Below are positions 11,750 to 23,744 of a stretch of DNA of 64,000 bases, in pieces. Position 1 is the first letter of the stretch. Each line of letters begins with the position of its first letter. The translations under genes and the position numbers were made by a program. Below the pieces are notes generated by a model. It was given only the letters and a program-made list of their open reading frames with translations, did not search any database and was not told the DNA's origin. The DNA is from Crotalaria pallida (Eukaryota; Streptophyta; Magnoliopsida; Fabales; Fabaceae): positions 135,312,501 to 135,376,500 of the forward strand of contig CM075651.1 of assembly GCA_037953625.1 (NCBI GenBank). Direction: 5' to 3'.

Positions 11750-12975
11750 TTTCAGGAGGATTTCATTATAATAAAACATATTCAATTTACTTTCTTTACA
11801 AGAATGTATATGCCTAGATAAATTGATTGGTTTTAATTGAAATACATAATAATGCTAAAAAAAATAAATTATCAACCAATCTGTTAGATTATACATATTA
11901 GTAAAATTGTATAGGGTCATTTTAGTACTTTTCCATACTTGTATGTGTATCATTTTCCCATTGCAAACACATTAACATATTAAATATACATATTCTCTTT
12001 TATCTCTTTTCTTCCTCGTATCTTCACACAATCATATAATATTATATTAAAAATAATTTAGAAGAATGATTACGAGAATTACATAAAGAGATATACACAC
12101 AAACTTATGCATAAGATTGCGACATTTGTCATTTATGTTCTTTTATTTTATTTTTTTAATTTAAAAAGTAACAAATGTCATAATTTTATATATGTATAAG
12201 CTTGTAAGTAGACCTTTCTATGTAAATCTCTCGATCATGTCTCAAATATTTAATACTTATAGTAAATTTTTTTAAGGAAACACAGATAATCTTGCTCGAC
12301 TTATGATTTTCTCAAGTCTCAACAATTGCTTTAATAAGGACTAGATCGGATTTTAAAAATTTAAACTTGCATATTTATCAAGCAGATTCAAATCAACCTA
12401 TTTTTCGTTCCTAAATTCAATTTATAACTTGTTGGTTGTTCAATAATAATAATAATTACAAAATTAAATTTAATTGATTGAATAAAAATTGTGCATTACT
12501 ATAATTAAGGATATTGCAAAAGGCACTTGCTTATAAATATAAAAAGGACTAAATCAATAAAAAAAATTAAGTTCAGAAATTCTAGTAATGTTAAATTTTT
12601 CATTTTTTTCAATGTAAAATATTTTTTTTACCACTTTAAACAATGTTTTAATTAGGGATATTTATGGATTAGTTTGGTTCGGTTATTAAATAAAGAGCCA
12701 TCTAATTTGAAGATAAAAGTTAATTTTGGTTTGATTTGATTAGCTTACATTAAAAAATCTGATCTCATTCGGTCCAAAAATTATATGCGGTTTTGTTTTA
12801 GTTCTTTTCACAATTTTGTATTTGAATTGCAAAAATATATAGTTTTTTTAGTGAATATGTGAAGTATGAGAATTCACATAAAGGAATATCAGCATGTCAA
12901 TATGTGATTTATGTGAATTTGAACTATTCACTACAGTACGAAGTATGTAAATTTGAAATGAGATGATTTTGTTTA
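11750..12975. other. Intergenic, strongly AT-rich, no gene seen
   Basis: AT-rich sequence with short direct and inverted repeats, for example GTGAATTTGAACTATTCAC near 12914-12932. No conserved protein or full transposon was recognised. Confidence 0.4.
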
Positions 12976-13540
12976 ATAATTTTTTGACTAAACCGTCGCT
13001 TTAGTCTCTCACTTTGTAAGGAATTTTCACTTTAGTCTTTGATTTTTCAATAACTCCTCTTTAATCCCTCACTTTGAAAAAATTACTCATGTTAGTCCCT
13101 TACAACTTTCTCTATTCATAATTTGCCAAAACTTTCTCTATTCATAAACCTTAATATCTTGTACACATAACCGTTAAATAACTTATACGACATTTAGTTG
13201 TTGTGCTGTTGCCACAGATTCATCAGCTGCTGTATTTTTTGCAGCTGACAGAGCTTCAGCAATTGCCTTATCTGCAGTTGCCTTAGCTGCCTCTTCAACG
13301 GCCTTACCGCCTTAGTTTCTTCTTCCTCCAATGTTTGTCTTTTGAATTCAGCATCATGTATAAGATGTTAACAGCCACGTGTGTATATGTTATTTAACAA
13401 CAACATGTGTAAGACGTTAACGTCTATGAACAGAGAAAGTTGTGAAGGACTAACATAAGTAACTTTTTTCAAAGTGAGGGACTAAAGAGAAATTATTGAA
13501 AAGTCAGGAACTAAAGTGAAAAACCTTACAAAGTGAGGGA

Positions 13541-16305
13541 TGTAACATCCTAAGCTTTATTTTTAAGAGAAATTATTATTAAAACCTAAAAATAATTGGA
13601 TTAATGACTTAACGAATTTTGGGAGACAGGTGAGTAGTAATTATAAGTACTAGGGGTCGTATAGAAGGCATTTGTAGCAGCGGGCAAAGTTAACTAAGCG
13701 AAATCGGGAGTTAAATCGGCGTTTTAGATGTTAGAAATCAACCGAAAAGAGAAAATTAGGAATTTATTATAGGATGCTAAGAAATTAAATTCCACCGTTG
13801 GATATGAAGTTTAAGGGGTTAAGAAGCTTGTCTAAAAATTTGGACCCGATCCGACGGTTAACGAAAAAGTTACGGCGAATCGAAGTTGGGAAATTCTGGT
13901 GCACGCCCAGGCGCACCGGTGCACGCCCAGGCGCGCACCACTATTCATTGGTGCTGAGCCAGTAAGTTTTTCGCACAGGCGCGCCCTCCCGTGCGCCCAG
14001 GCGCGCCTCTGAGGCACCAGCTGCGCACCAGTCCATTTCTGGCGCGCCATTTCCCTCCTAGCCATGCGCCTGGTGCGGCGCCATGCACCAGCTCGTGTGC
14101 TGGTGCTGATTCTCGCGCCCAAGCGCCAAAATTCGCGCTCAAGCGCGCGCGCGGAAACACAACAGATCTGGTGCGTTGATCATGAAACTTGGGGCCAAAG
14201 TTTGTTTCTTGGCCACACGATTTTGCTGGTCTTGAGGCAAGAAAATAAAACACAAAAAGAACACAACACTTCCTCACTCCATCACCAACATCATCCTTTC
14301 ATCTTCATCATTCTCTCAACTCCAAGAACAAGGTTCCATCACCCCCCTTCTCACACACACTTGATCCTTGGGCAAATTAAACCCAAAATCATCAAACCCC
14401 ATCAAGCAAGCATCATGGAAGTTAGTTGAAAGCTCATTCCTTTCCTCCCCCTACCTCACACGAATTGCCTCCCTCTCTTCTCCCTCTTGGATTTCAAGCT
14501 CATCATCATTTGGGGTAAGTAGAGTCTTATGACATGTTATGAATCCCTTTCCATTCCTTTCCCTTTCACTCATGAAGGTTGTGTTTTCTTAGGGTTTTCT
14601 TATGTCCTTGGCTATGTAGGATTCTCTATTTCATGCCTTCCAATCAAAACCAAGACAAGGGCAAAGATCAACCATCTTGTACTCCCCCAAATAGAATTGT
14701 TTATCATCACTTGATTATATCCTTATTGAGGTGGCAAGCAAGACTTAGGAAATTCAAAGTCCCAAGGTTTTGAGCTAGGGCACACAAAGGTTTCCTTACT
14801 TCTTGCTATTTTGAGGTAAGGAGTGGGTATTAGTGAGTATTACCGTACTCTGGGGATTAGTTTACACTATGCATATAATGGGTACTAAGAGTTATGTGTT
14901 AGTTTAGATTGTTATACCATAAGGTAGTCAATAACTAGAACCTATGACATAGGGAAATGATTAGATGATGATATGCTTCATTTTTAATATTTGGTATATA
15001 AGCTTGTGACTTGGTGATGTTTATAATTTAAGTGCTTATTTTGCTAAATGATTGAGATATGATTTTATTTAAAAACCAAGGCAAAGAATGGAAATCAAAT
15101 ATGAATTGAATGATAATGTAAAGTGCAGTGAATTGAGTATCGGTGCATTGACAGACTAGGTGCCCCTGCCGGGCGTACCAAATTCCCAAGGGCCAAGTGC
15201 TCACCAGGCTAAATTCTCATTAGGTCCAAATGCCCTGTTAGGCGTCAATGCACCAAGACTTAATTCACTGCCGAAATAAATGATATAAAATGTGTTGAGA
15301 ATGTGAAAAAGTGAATGAATTCAAATAATTGGAATGTAAAATGATATGTGGAAATTGTGATAGCATAGCTTGACAGGGTGAAGCCTTTTGGGTGAGAAAG
15401 TCCTGGTTGAGCGAGAGACCCTTGGGTGTGCCAAATGCCTGGCAGGAGCGTTAGATTCCTAGTGATGCAAATCGGTTGTAACCGGGAGTGTTGTCCAGAC
15501 GTGGTAAGACGTGATCGTGCATTGGGTGCGAACGCAGTAAAGTCGTGACTGGAACACACTGAAAGTGAAATGCGGATATAATGTATGAGTACTGAATAAA
15601 AGACTTTATGGAATTAACGGATAAGAATGAAGAGGTAAAACCGACTTGAGAAACCAATGGATACTTGATAATGAATTGTGATATGATGAGTCTTATTATT
15701 TTGTGATCGAATTGTTAAATGTGTTTGGCTTGGTATAGCATTATGTCGTAAATGGAAACTGCTTCCCCATTTTATGTGTAATACTCACTCCTTACTATTT
15801 CCACAGGTACTGAGGAAGAGTTTGCACTTGATCAGGCCGAGCAGGAGTACTCTCCCTCACAGGGAGAGTAGGTTACTTATATATGTAGGACATGGGAATG
15901 TCCTGGGCCCGATGATGTGATTTGATTTATTTTTGTTGTGAGTATTGTACATAGTTTTTGGGGGCCCAGGACGACTCCTTTTGGGTAGGAGTCTTATTTT
16001 GGAGAAATGACTATTTTCCATAACTTGTTTATATAAATGCTGAAACTCTGATGTTTAATACTTTGCTATTCTGATGTGTGCACGAAGTTGCACAAGCTGT
16101 GATATATGTATATAGCCCTGTTGGCTTTTTGGAATTTGAAAATATTAATGTTTATCAGGATGCAGGGAAACCAGAATTTTGGGAAAGTCCTAAAAACAAA
16201 CGAAACTCCGTCCGATTGACAGAAGATTTTTATAAGTTAAAAAGAAAATTTCAAATTCACTAAATTTCTAAGGGTAATTAAGGGTAGTTAACTGTAGGTG
16301 TTACA
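13541..16305 (+). mobile_element. Solo LTR, Ty3/gypsy-like, 2.77 kb
   Basis: The sequence starts TGTAACATCC and ends GGTGTTACA, giving 7-bp inverted ends TGTAACA/TGTTACA, and is flanked by a perfect 5-bp target duplication AGGGA (13536-13540 and 16306-16310). Removing it rejoins the right arm of the surrounding foldback element, which proves the insertion. No gag or pol is present, so this is a lone LTR left by recombination. The TGTAACATCC start matches the LTR next to the gag remnants at 52407 and 60468, hence the gypsy-like call. It holds a GC-rich block (13880-14160). Orientation is provisional. Confidence 0.85.
13880..14160. repeat. GC-rich, CpG-dense block inside the solo LTR
   Basis: In an otherwise AT-rich window this stretch is dense in GCGC and in variants of CGCCCAGGCGC repeated many times on both strands. 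The open frames across it in several phases are by-products of base composition and show no family similarity. It may be part of the LTR promoter or regulatory region. Confidence 0.6.
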
Positions 16306-16339
16306 AGGGACTAAAGTGACAGTTTAGTCATAATTTTTC

Positions 16340-17983
16340 ATTTCGAACAAATATAAAAGTGCTAATTACGGGGATGTTTTTGTTCGCACCCTAAAGAAAG
16401 TGGTCAATATTATTGTTTGTTCAAACTCCGTTCGGGGTGGTTGTCAGTTTCTGGTTTTTTGTTTCAAAAATGTACTTTTAAAACAAAACGCGTTCAACAA
16501 AATTTGAGATGAAATGATTTTTTACTTGTTTTCAGAACAATTTCACGTTTATTCTCAAAACAATAAATAATGGTTTCATAATTTCAGTTTCGAGTTGCAA
16601 ATTTATACCGGTCCATCTTTTGTGTCACTCGATCATCAACACCATCTCATCACTCCTCCCACCACCATAACCGTTGCGGTCATCGTTACCACTGTCACCC
16701 AACTAACATCATTGTGATTGCCTAAATCTCAACCACCACCTTAACCACCACAACCACCTTAACCACCACAACCACCTTAACCACTACCATCCGTAATTAT
16801 AACCACCACCACCACCATATTATAGTCGCCCCATGCGTCACCACATCCTCATATGCTATCATTATCCCTCCTTATACCACCATCATCACCACTTGGACCA
16901 CCGCCACCCAACCATCACCATAGTGACCACCTCAGTCACCACTACCCTCGCATGACCACCACCATCATCGCAACCATCACTACATACCACCTCAACCACG
17001 ACCATCTCCCAATGACACCACTACCACTTTCATGTCCACCCCAACTATATATCACATTTCATCACCATCATCATCACCACCACTACATCCTTATCCCCTC
17101 CCACCTACCCCACCATCTCTCCCTCAATCAACACCGCAAAAATTACCATCTATCACCGCTTAAACTACCACCGTCGTCACCAAGAGTCCAAGATCACCAT
17201 TGCTTCTCTATTAAGCATCCCACAAAGAGTACTACCATCGCCACAACCACCACTCTAGATTGCAGTCAGTATAATAACGACCACCACATCCTACTAATAA
17301 TGACAATGACCACATGTGAGTTGTTATTAAATAGTGGTGGTATTATATAAAATGATCACGCATAACATGGTAAGAGCACTATAAAAATTATAAGTTTGTA
17401 AATAATTTTGAAAACGGGAAACTAGAAAAATTTAAAACCGACATTATAAAAATGAAAATTAGCTTTATTTTTTTAAAATTTTAAAACTTAAAACTAAAAT
17501 AACCCAAAACGGGGCCTTAGCTTTGGTAATATAGGGTTCTTCTTATTGCTAAATTATGAATAAGTTGCGATTGTAATCATTAAAGACAACACAACATATA
17601 AAATATGAACTTCTAGTAAAAAAATATTGGCTCGATTTTAAAAAATAAAACTAAAAATTGAATTTTAGTTGATTTTCACTTTTCCTCTTCCAAATAATTT
17701 TTTTAAATGTATTTTTTTGGATATTGATTTTTTCTTATCCATTTTTTATATTTTATTGAATGAATTTGGATTTAAACACTCACCCCCTCTGATTTAGAAT
17801 ATAAGAAAAAAAACTAAAATCACATTTATTAAGGAAATTAGTTGATTGTATTTAATTTTATCAAATTTATCAAAAGTAGAGATATTTTAGGAAAGTGATA
17901 TTGGAGATGAAACAAAAATTAATTGAGATAACAATTTTATAAGTTTATTTAAAAAAATAGTATTGAGAATGAAACTAAAAAAG
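16340..17983. other. Intergenic with CCA-rich low-complexity block
   Basis: About 16640-17330 is made of imperfect CCACCA/CATCAC repeats. The 165-residue open frame inside it (16853-17350) is His/Pro/Thr-rich low complexity and is not a convincing gene. The rest is AT-rich with no recognised features. Confidence 0.5.
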
Positions 17984-18506
17984 TTAGGGTGCGCTTGTTA
18001 TAGCTGTTTCCTATTTTCATTTTTAATAAAAATAGAAAATATTTCAGAAAATGAGTTTGGTCAAGCTTTAATGAAAAGATTTCCTAAAAATATTCTCTAA
18101 AAAGACTGAAAATTAGGAAACGTGAAAATCACGTTTTCATTGTTTCCGCCGAAAAATTGAGAACGCGGAAAATGAATAGCAAAATCCCGCGGTGGCAAAA
18201 CTGAAATTAATATAAAGTTATGTATAAAAGTATAACAACTCTCTTCTTTCTCTCTCCGTGGCAACTGCTTCATTGCTTCTCTCTCTCAGGGTTCTGTGCT
18301 TAGCTTCTTCAACCCATTAGAAGTGAGTTATCCATTTCCCATCCTTTTCCATTCTCTCTTTGTGGCTGTCTTGAAGGATCTTTCTCTGTCATGTTCTCAT
18401 TTTTCATTTTTTTTAACCTATTTTGTGTTATCCATTTCTGGTTTGATTTCGCTCTGGTCTATGTCTCCTTGATTTTGGGTCTTGTATTCTGATTGTAATA
18501 CATGAT

Positions 18507-18885
18507 GTTATGCTGCTGCTTGCCCATTTATGCTGCTGCTTGCCCTTTTGTGATACAAAAATATTCTGGTAGTGCTGATCTGAGGGAGCAGTGTTGTTGC
18601 AGGACATAGGGAAAGAGAAGGAGAAAGGGATTCAAATCTATTATTATTTCTTTGAAGGGTTTTTTCCTTGCTAGAATATACTGTATTTCTTTTTTTAAAA
18701 GAATCCTATTTTTTTAAAAAATAATTAAAAAATAGTTGGTTTGATAGTGCTATTGATATATAGCACCGCTGATACAAAAATAGTTGGTTTGATAGTGCTT
18801 TAGCATAGATAATAATATAGTGTATCTAACATGTATTACTTTAGTATAATAATAATATAGTGTATCTAACATGTATTACTTTAGT
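18507..18885. repeat. Short tandem duplications in the Harbinger 5' region
   Basis: Three separate local duplications lie upstream of ORF1: TATGCTGCTGCTTGCCC twice at about 18511-18545; AAAAATAGTTGGTTTGATAG twice (near 18728 and 18776); and a ~35-bp block containing GTGTATCTAACATGTATTAC twice (near 18820 and 18858). They look like replication slippage or repair marks in the leader of the transposon. Confidence 0.7.
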
Positions 18886-18945
18886 AGCATTAGAATTTGT
18901 TAGTTTTAAATTATATGTTTGCTTGATATATTGCTATTAGCATAG

Positions 18946-20005
18946 ATGGGAGTGAAAAGTGAGAAGGGAGAGAACAAGGAATGGTCAACCAAAAATACCA
19001 AGATATTCATTGAAATAGTTTATGATCGGGTGAAGAAGAAATTGCTACAAGGATCAACATTCAAAGCACCGGTATGGGAAGATATTAACAATGAACTGTT
19101 GAAGGTTACTGGAGAAAATTATGGAGTAGAGAGGCTTAAGGGAAAGTTTAACCGTTTACGCCTACTACATCGTGAATTTTCGACTTTGCTAGGACGTACA
19201 GGAGTTACATGGGACTCTGAAGCTAACAAAGTGAATGCTCCTGAAGAAGTGTGGGAGGACATGTACACGGTATGTGGAACTTTTGTATTTAATATTTAAT
19301 AATTTCATTATTATTCTAGTTTTTAATATTGTACACAATTAACAAGTGCCTAGTCAATCTTTACGTATTTTGCTCTTAATTTATGTAATTTAATTCTTGA
19401 TTTACATATTTTACTCTTGAATTTTGTAGAAAGGAAGGTTCTACAAGCAATTTAAGAAGCATGGCTTTGAGTATGACTATGATGTTGTTGGTGAGATATT
19501 CAATTCTAGTACTGCAACCGGGAAATTGAGCCAAGCCTCTACTCAAGAGCCACCAACATCTGATGAAGAGAAAGAAATAGAGGAAGATTTTCTGTCAAAA
19601 GGTGTGCATATAGATTGTGATACTAATGAAGATGATTTGCAAGAATTTGACAAAAAAAGGAAGATCAAAGGATGTTCAAGAGAGCATCGACGCAAAGAGG
19701 CAAGGAATTCTAGAATAAGTAAATTAGAAACCGTTTTGGATAAATGGGCTGATACAGTAAGTATAAGGGCAGAAGCATCAAGAGTCAAGTTTGAACAATA
19801 TAAAACATCAAGTATTGAAACTACTACTCAAATGTCTGATCCTTACTCTATAGAAAAATGTATGGAAATACTTGATTCCATGGAAGATATTCCTAGTAAG
19901 ATTTTCAATGCTGCGTTATTGAAGTTTGCGGAGAAGGTGTGGAGAAGCATGTTTGTTATTATGTCCCCGACAAGAAGGAAAGAGTGGCTAGCATCGCTAG
20001 AGTAG
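18946..20005 (+). CDS. Harbinger ORF1, Myb/SANT-like DNA-binding protein
   Basis: Two exons, 18946-19269 and 19430-20005, give 299 aa without internal stops. The first ~110 residues form a Myb/SANT-like domain of the type found in plant Harbinger ORF1 and L10-interacting Myb proteins (WSTKNTKIFIEI near residue 14, VWEDINNELL near 45, KGKFNRLRLLHREF near 66). A linker rich in Asp/Glu follows, then a basic stretch near residue 190 (REHRRKEARNSRISK) and a C-terminal part ending near RRKEWLASLE. In the superfamily this partner protein binds the element's ends and helps nuclear import of the transposase. It lies about 210 bp before the transposase gene. It appears intact although its partner is broken. 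Confidence 0.8.
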
Positions 20006-20213
20006 TATTTAGTAGTTGAATAATAATTGCAATATTCTATTTTCTTACGTAATTTTTAGCATTGGTTTGTTATTAACTTATATGAATAATTTCAACATGT
20101 TTCATGAGTTAAATGTGATTCATGTTTGGTTGGCTTTTATGCTTTAGTTCATTTAAATGTTTTATATTGTTAACATTAGTACACACATGTAATTAATTTT
20201 TTAGCAGGTAACA

Positions 20214-21573
20214 ATGTCAAATAGTTCAAGTACTGAATCAAGTGACTTGGATGATGATATTGAGGATTTAATTGTAGTATCATTGATCCTGGAATATGAG
20301 AAAAGTTTTATTAGTAACACACCTTGTAGGACTTCTTTGTTGAGTGGAAAGATGTATATTCTGGAAGTTATGGCTGGTCATGAAGCTAGATGTTATGAGA
20401 ATTTTCGAATGGAAAAACATGTATTTTTGAATTTTTGTGATTCCTTAAAGGATGTTGGAGATTTAAGGGATGGGAAAAAAGTATCTGTGGAAGAAGGAGT
20501 TGCAATGTTCTTAATCATAGTATGTCATAATCTACGTCATCGAATTGTTGCCGAACGCTTTCAACAGTCTTTGGAAACCGTAAGCAAATGGTTTAGAAGA
20601 GTTTTAAGAGCAGTTTGCAAGCTGGGTAAGTTAATCATCCGACCAAGAAATCAAACAACAACTCACCCATACATCAGAGGCAAACAAAAGTTTTTCCCAT
20701 ATTTCAAGGTAAATTTCTATACTAGTACTTCAAACATTTAATAGTTTGATATTTTTTTATTATTATTATTATTCTTACTATTCATTTTTTTTAAAAAAAA
20801 TTAGAAATGCATTGGTGCAATTGATGGCACACATGTATCCGCTTGGGCTCCAGCATCAAAACAAACCGCTTTTCGTGGAAGAAAAGTTTTGATAACTCAA
20901 AATGTATTGGCAGTATGTGATTTTGACATGTTATTCACATTTGTTTATTCTGGTTGGGAAGGAACGGCAAATGATTCAAGAGTTTTTTTAGATGCTTTAA
21001 CTCCTGCAAATAATTTTCCGAAACCTCTTGCAGGTACGTTTCCTTCAATAAGAGTAATATTTTATCATCATTTATTAGTTATTTAGTAACTATTTTTCTA
21101 ATTAATTTTGCAGATCAATATTATCTTGTTGATTCTGGATTTCCGAATATGCCTGGTTATCTTGCTCCATTTCGAAAGACAAGATATCATTTGCGTGATT
21201 TTCGTGATGGAAGGCAACCTAGAGGAAGACAAGAATTATTTAATCATAGACATTCTTCATTAAGGAATGTCATCGAGAGGTGTTTTGGAGTGTTGAAAGC
21301 AAGGTTTCTATTTTAAAGTTGATGCCAAATTATCCCGTTAGAAGACAAAGACTCATTCCTAATGCATGTTGCACTATACACAATTTTATTAGAATGCAAC
21401 ACAACGAAGATAGACTTTTAAACCAATACTCGGTAGAAGACTTGATTATCGATGAAGAAGGCTTGGGCGTAGATCAACAAGGTATTAATATTAATGATTA
21501 GCAAGCAATGGAAATGGTTCAAGTCCGAGATAATATTGCAAATCAAATGTGGGGAAATTTTCGTAGACGTTGA
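20214..21573 (+). pseudogene. PIF/Harbinger DDE transposase, broken
   Basis: Exons 20214-20708, 20805-21033 and 21114-21573. The product has the N-terminal helix-turn-helix-like region (VCHNLRHRIVAERFQQSLET) followed by a DDE nuclease domain of the HARBI1/DDE_Tnp_4 type. The acidic residues lie in GAIDGTHV, GTANDSRVF and RNVIERCFGVLK. Directly after the third one, a one-base loss near 21308 puts a stop at 21314-21316. Reading goes on in another frame (NACCTIHNFIRMQ) to a second stop at 21499-21501, after which a family-like C-terminus (NIANQMWGNFRRR) remains readable. Two lesions close to the catalytic glutamate make it a recent pseudogene. Confidence 0.85.
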
Positions 21574-21967
21574 ATAGCTTTATATAATTAGTGATCGTAT
21601 TTTATTATGTTGGATGATGCATCAATTGTACTTGGATTCTGTTTTTTACTCAATAATTTAATAAAATTAATAATATGAATGATATTTTATATGCGTATGT
21701 TTGGGTAATTTTAATTATAAATCTATTTTATAGCAAATCTAAAAAAATTTATAAACTTGATAAAAGAATGTTTCTTGAAAATTTGTATTTTTTAACTTTG
21801 TTTGAAACAAACGCATTTTCATTATTTCTGTTTTTTAAAAATAAAAAATACCATATGAAACCAAACACGTTTCTTAATTTTCATTTTCAGAAAATGAAAA
21901 TTATTTTCAAGAAATGAAAACAAGAAATGAAAACGGGAAATATTTTTGCAAACCAAACACACCCTTA

Positions 21968-23399
21968 GTTACTTTTTATTTATATAAAAAAATATGCTTT
22001 TTTCTTTATGTTTCAAATAGGATGAAGTAGATTAAAAATTTAAGAAAAATGATTGAAAGACTTACAAAATTAATCCATATAAAAAGTGATATGTATCATT
22101 TGCTTATTATTGATTAATTAACAAATAACACATGTCACGTTCATTTTTGTGATATAAATTGATTTGTAGGTTAATTCAAAATTGATATAAATTGATATAA
22201 AGGAGGTTGTGGGATCAATGATTGGCAGGAAAAGGGATTATGCAAATCCTAGAATCTCAAATCTCTAAATCCAACATAAAAATGATGCTTGGGGGGCCAA
22301 AATTCACCACATGAAGAGAGAGTGACTCGATGGAGGAGGAGACCACCGCGTATTTGAGTCGATGGAAGAGAGTGGCTAGCAGATTTGACGGGACCAGCGG
22401 GAATTTGGCCATGGAGGAGGAGAGAGTAACTGGCCAGTGGAGAAGAGGAGGGAGAACAAGGGTGGCCATGGAGAAGGAGAGAGTGAATCGCGAGTGAAGA
22501 AGAGGAGGAAGAACAAGGCTAGCCATGGAGTAGGAGAGAGTGAGTCGATGGAGAAGTGAAGGGAAAGCAAGGGAAAAGAGAGATTGAAAAGGGGTAGACA
22601 CTAGACAGTGAGTAGAAGAATAGAGTGAGTAGTTGATATTTTATTTTGATTTGAATCTAATAATTAATAATTAATAATTAATAATAGTAGAAGAGTGTAG
22701 AAGAATAGAGAATGAGTAGTTGATTTTTTTTATTTTTAATTAATAATAGAAGAGTAAAGAGGGAGTAGGTTTTTTTTAAAAGAAAGAGGAAGTAGTTGGT
22801 TTTTATGATTTTTTTTTGTATTTTTAGTAATTTTATATATTTTTTTAGAGAATGGTTGTTGAATTATTTGTAATAATTGAATAATAATTTAATTTTATTA
22901 TAATATGTAATATTTTATTAATATGAAAAAAGTAATGTGGCTATGATGTAGAGTTCATGCAAGAATCAAAAGTGGGTTCATGGAGTTGGAGCAAATTTAT
23001 AATTAAGTTGTTTAGATATAAAAAAGTGTAAGATAATATATAAAAAAATGTTGTCGGGATCATTTATAAACCAAAAGTGTGCTTTTGGATTGAAGATGCT
23101 ACAAGGGAGTACTATCTAATTGGTTTAACCCATATTACTCCCTCCGTTCTCAATTAACTTTTTTTTAGAAGCTTTTTTTTTTTCTTTTTATCAATGCTTT
23201 TTTTTTTTTCTTTTTATCTACACATTGGTACATCATTTTAAACCAAAATTCTTTTATGAACTTTTTGAATCATATTTGTAAGACGTTTTTAATGAATATA
23301 AGCTAAATCAAGCTACATGAAAAATTTAAAGATAAGAAGAAAAAAATCGGTTTGATAATACGTTCATGTATGCAGTTATATTATGTTATGATAATTAAC
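21968..23399. other. Intergenic, no gene seen
   Basis: AT-rich DNA. The stretch 22300-22600 is GA-rich and gives long minus-strand open frames of low complexity without family similarity. There are repeats of AATTAATAATTAATAATTA near 22660 and a doubled T-rich block near 23165-23215. A Stowaway-like end (CTCCCTCCGTTCTCAATTA near 23139) was seen without a matching partner. Part of this region may be the body of the Helitron whose end is at 23439. Confidence 0.4.
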
Positions 23400-23439
23400 T
23401 AATAATTATCCATGTGCATCGCACGGGTACATATACTAG
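23400..23439 (+). mobile_element. Helitron-like 3' terminus
   Basis: The sequence CATGTGCATCGCACGGG forms a short imperfect hairpin, followed ~10 bases later by CTAG with T directly after it. A hairpin shortly before a CTRR end, inserted between A and T, is the canonical Helitron 3' end, and this GTGCATCGCACGGG variant is common in plants. The 5' start (TC) was not found, so the length of the element is unknown. Confidence 0.5.
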
Positions 23440-23648
23440 TTGTTCGAAATTTAAAATCCAAAATTGCAATATGAAATTGCAAGTATGGATATGGTGGTCG
23501 TAGTTGCTGAATTGGCAGAATCTTGGCCTTACAAAGTTCGACACAAATGATGCCAAAATGCGTTGCCGTTTTTCTAGAACCATCTCCTCCTCCCTTCTTT
23601 CTCCTTAAACCCCTTTCCTTTCGTAGGGTTTTTTCATTTTTCATTTAA

Positions 23649-23672
23649 CTCTCTCTCTCTCTCTCTCTCTCT
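23649..23672 (+). repeat. (CT)12 microsatellite in the HSP90 leader
   Basis: Twelve perfect CT units about 70 bases before the HSP90 start codon. CT/GA tracts are frequent in plant core promoters and 5' leaders and are recognised by GAGA-binding proteins; a regulatory role here is inference. Confidence 0.9.
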
Positions 23673-23744
23673 TATCAACACCATAACAGATAACACACTC
23701 ACTCACTCACTCTCTCACACTCTCTCTTTAAAAAAAAAAAATTA

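Larger units (their letters stand above)
12986..16329. mobile_element. Mutator-like foldback element, interrupted by a solo LTR
   Basis: The left arm starts GACTAAACCGTCGCTTTAGT and the right end, after removing the inserted LTR, reads ACTAAAGTGACAGTTTAGTC. The arms stay complementary for roughly 200 bp (TCCCTCACTTTG-type blocks repeat in mirror image). Outside lie near-identical 10-mers, ATAATTTTTT at 12976-12985 and ATAATTTTTC at 16330-16339, the 9-10-bp length expected of Mutator-like elements. Without the LTR the element is about 570 bp. Its core (about 13200-13370) holds a minus-strand Ala/Glu/Lys-rich coding remnant with a frame break, possibly from a parent element's gene. Confidence 0.7.
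17987..21964 (+). mobile_element. PIF/Harbinger DNA transposon, 3.98 kb
   Basis: The left end GGGTGCGCTTG and right end CAAACACACCC form imperfect terminal inverted repeats, with the 3-bp target duplication TTA on both sides (17984-17986 and 21965-21967), as expected of PIF/Harbinger. Subterminal regions are rich in GAAAATGAAAA-like motifs. Inside are the two genes of this superfamily in the same direction: a Myb/SANT-like ORF1 (18946-20005) and a DDE transposase (20214-21573) that now carries two lesions. The element therefore cannot supply its own full-length transposase but could be mobilised by an active relative. Confidence 0.9.

Noticed and set aside
13832..14429. Several overlapping open frames on both strands in the GC-rich block
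   Set aside because: GC-rich DNA lacks stop codons by composition. The frames lie wholly inside a solo LTR and show no conserved domain.
16853..17350. 165-codon open frame rich in His, Pro and Thr
   Set aside because: It is a translation of CCA/CAC simple repeats; other frames across the block are similar and no family matches.
22257..22601. Minus-strand 114-codon frame
   Set aside because: GA-rich low-complexity strand; both overlapping frames look alike and no start context or family supports a gene.
23139..23160. Stowaway-like end (CTCCCTCCGTTC)
   Set aside because: No matching inverted partner or TA-flanked second end was found nearby, so no element could be delimited.
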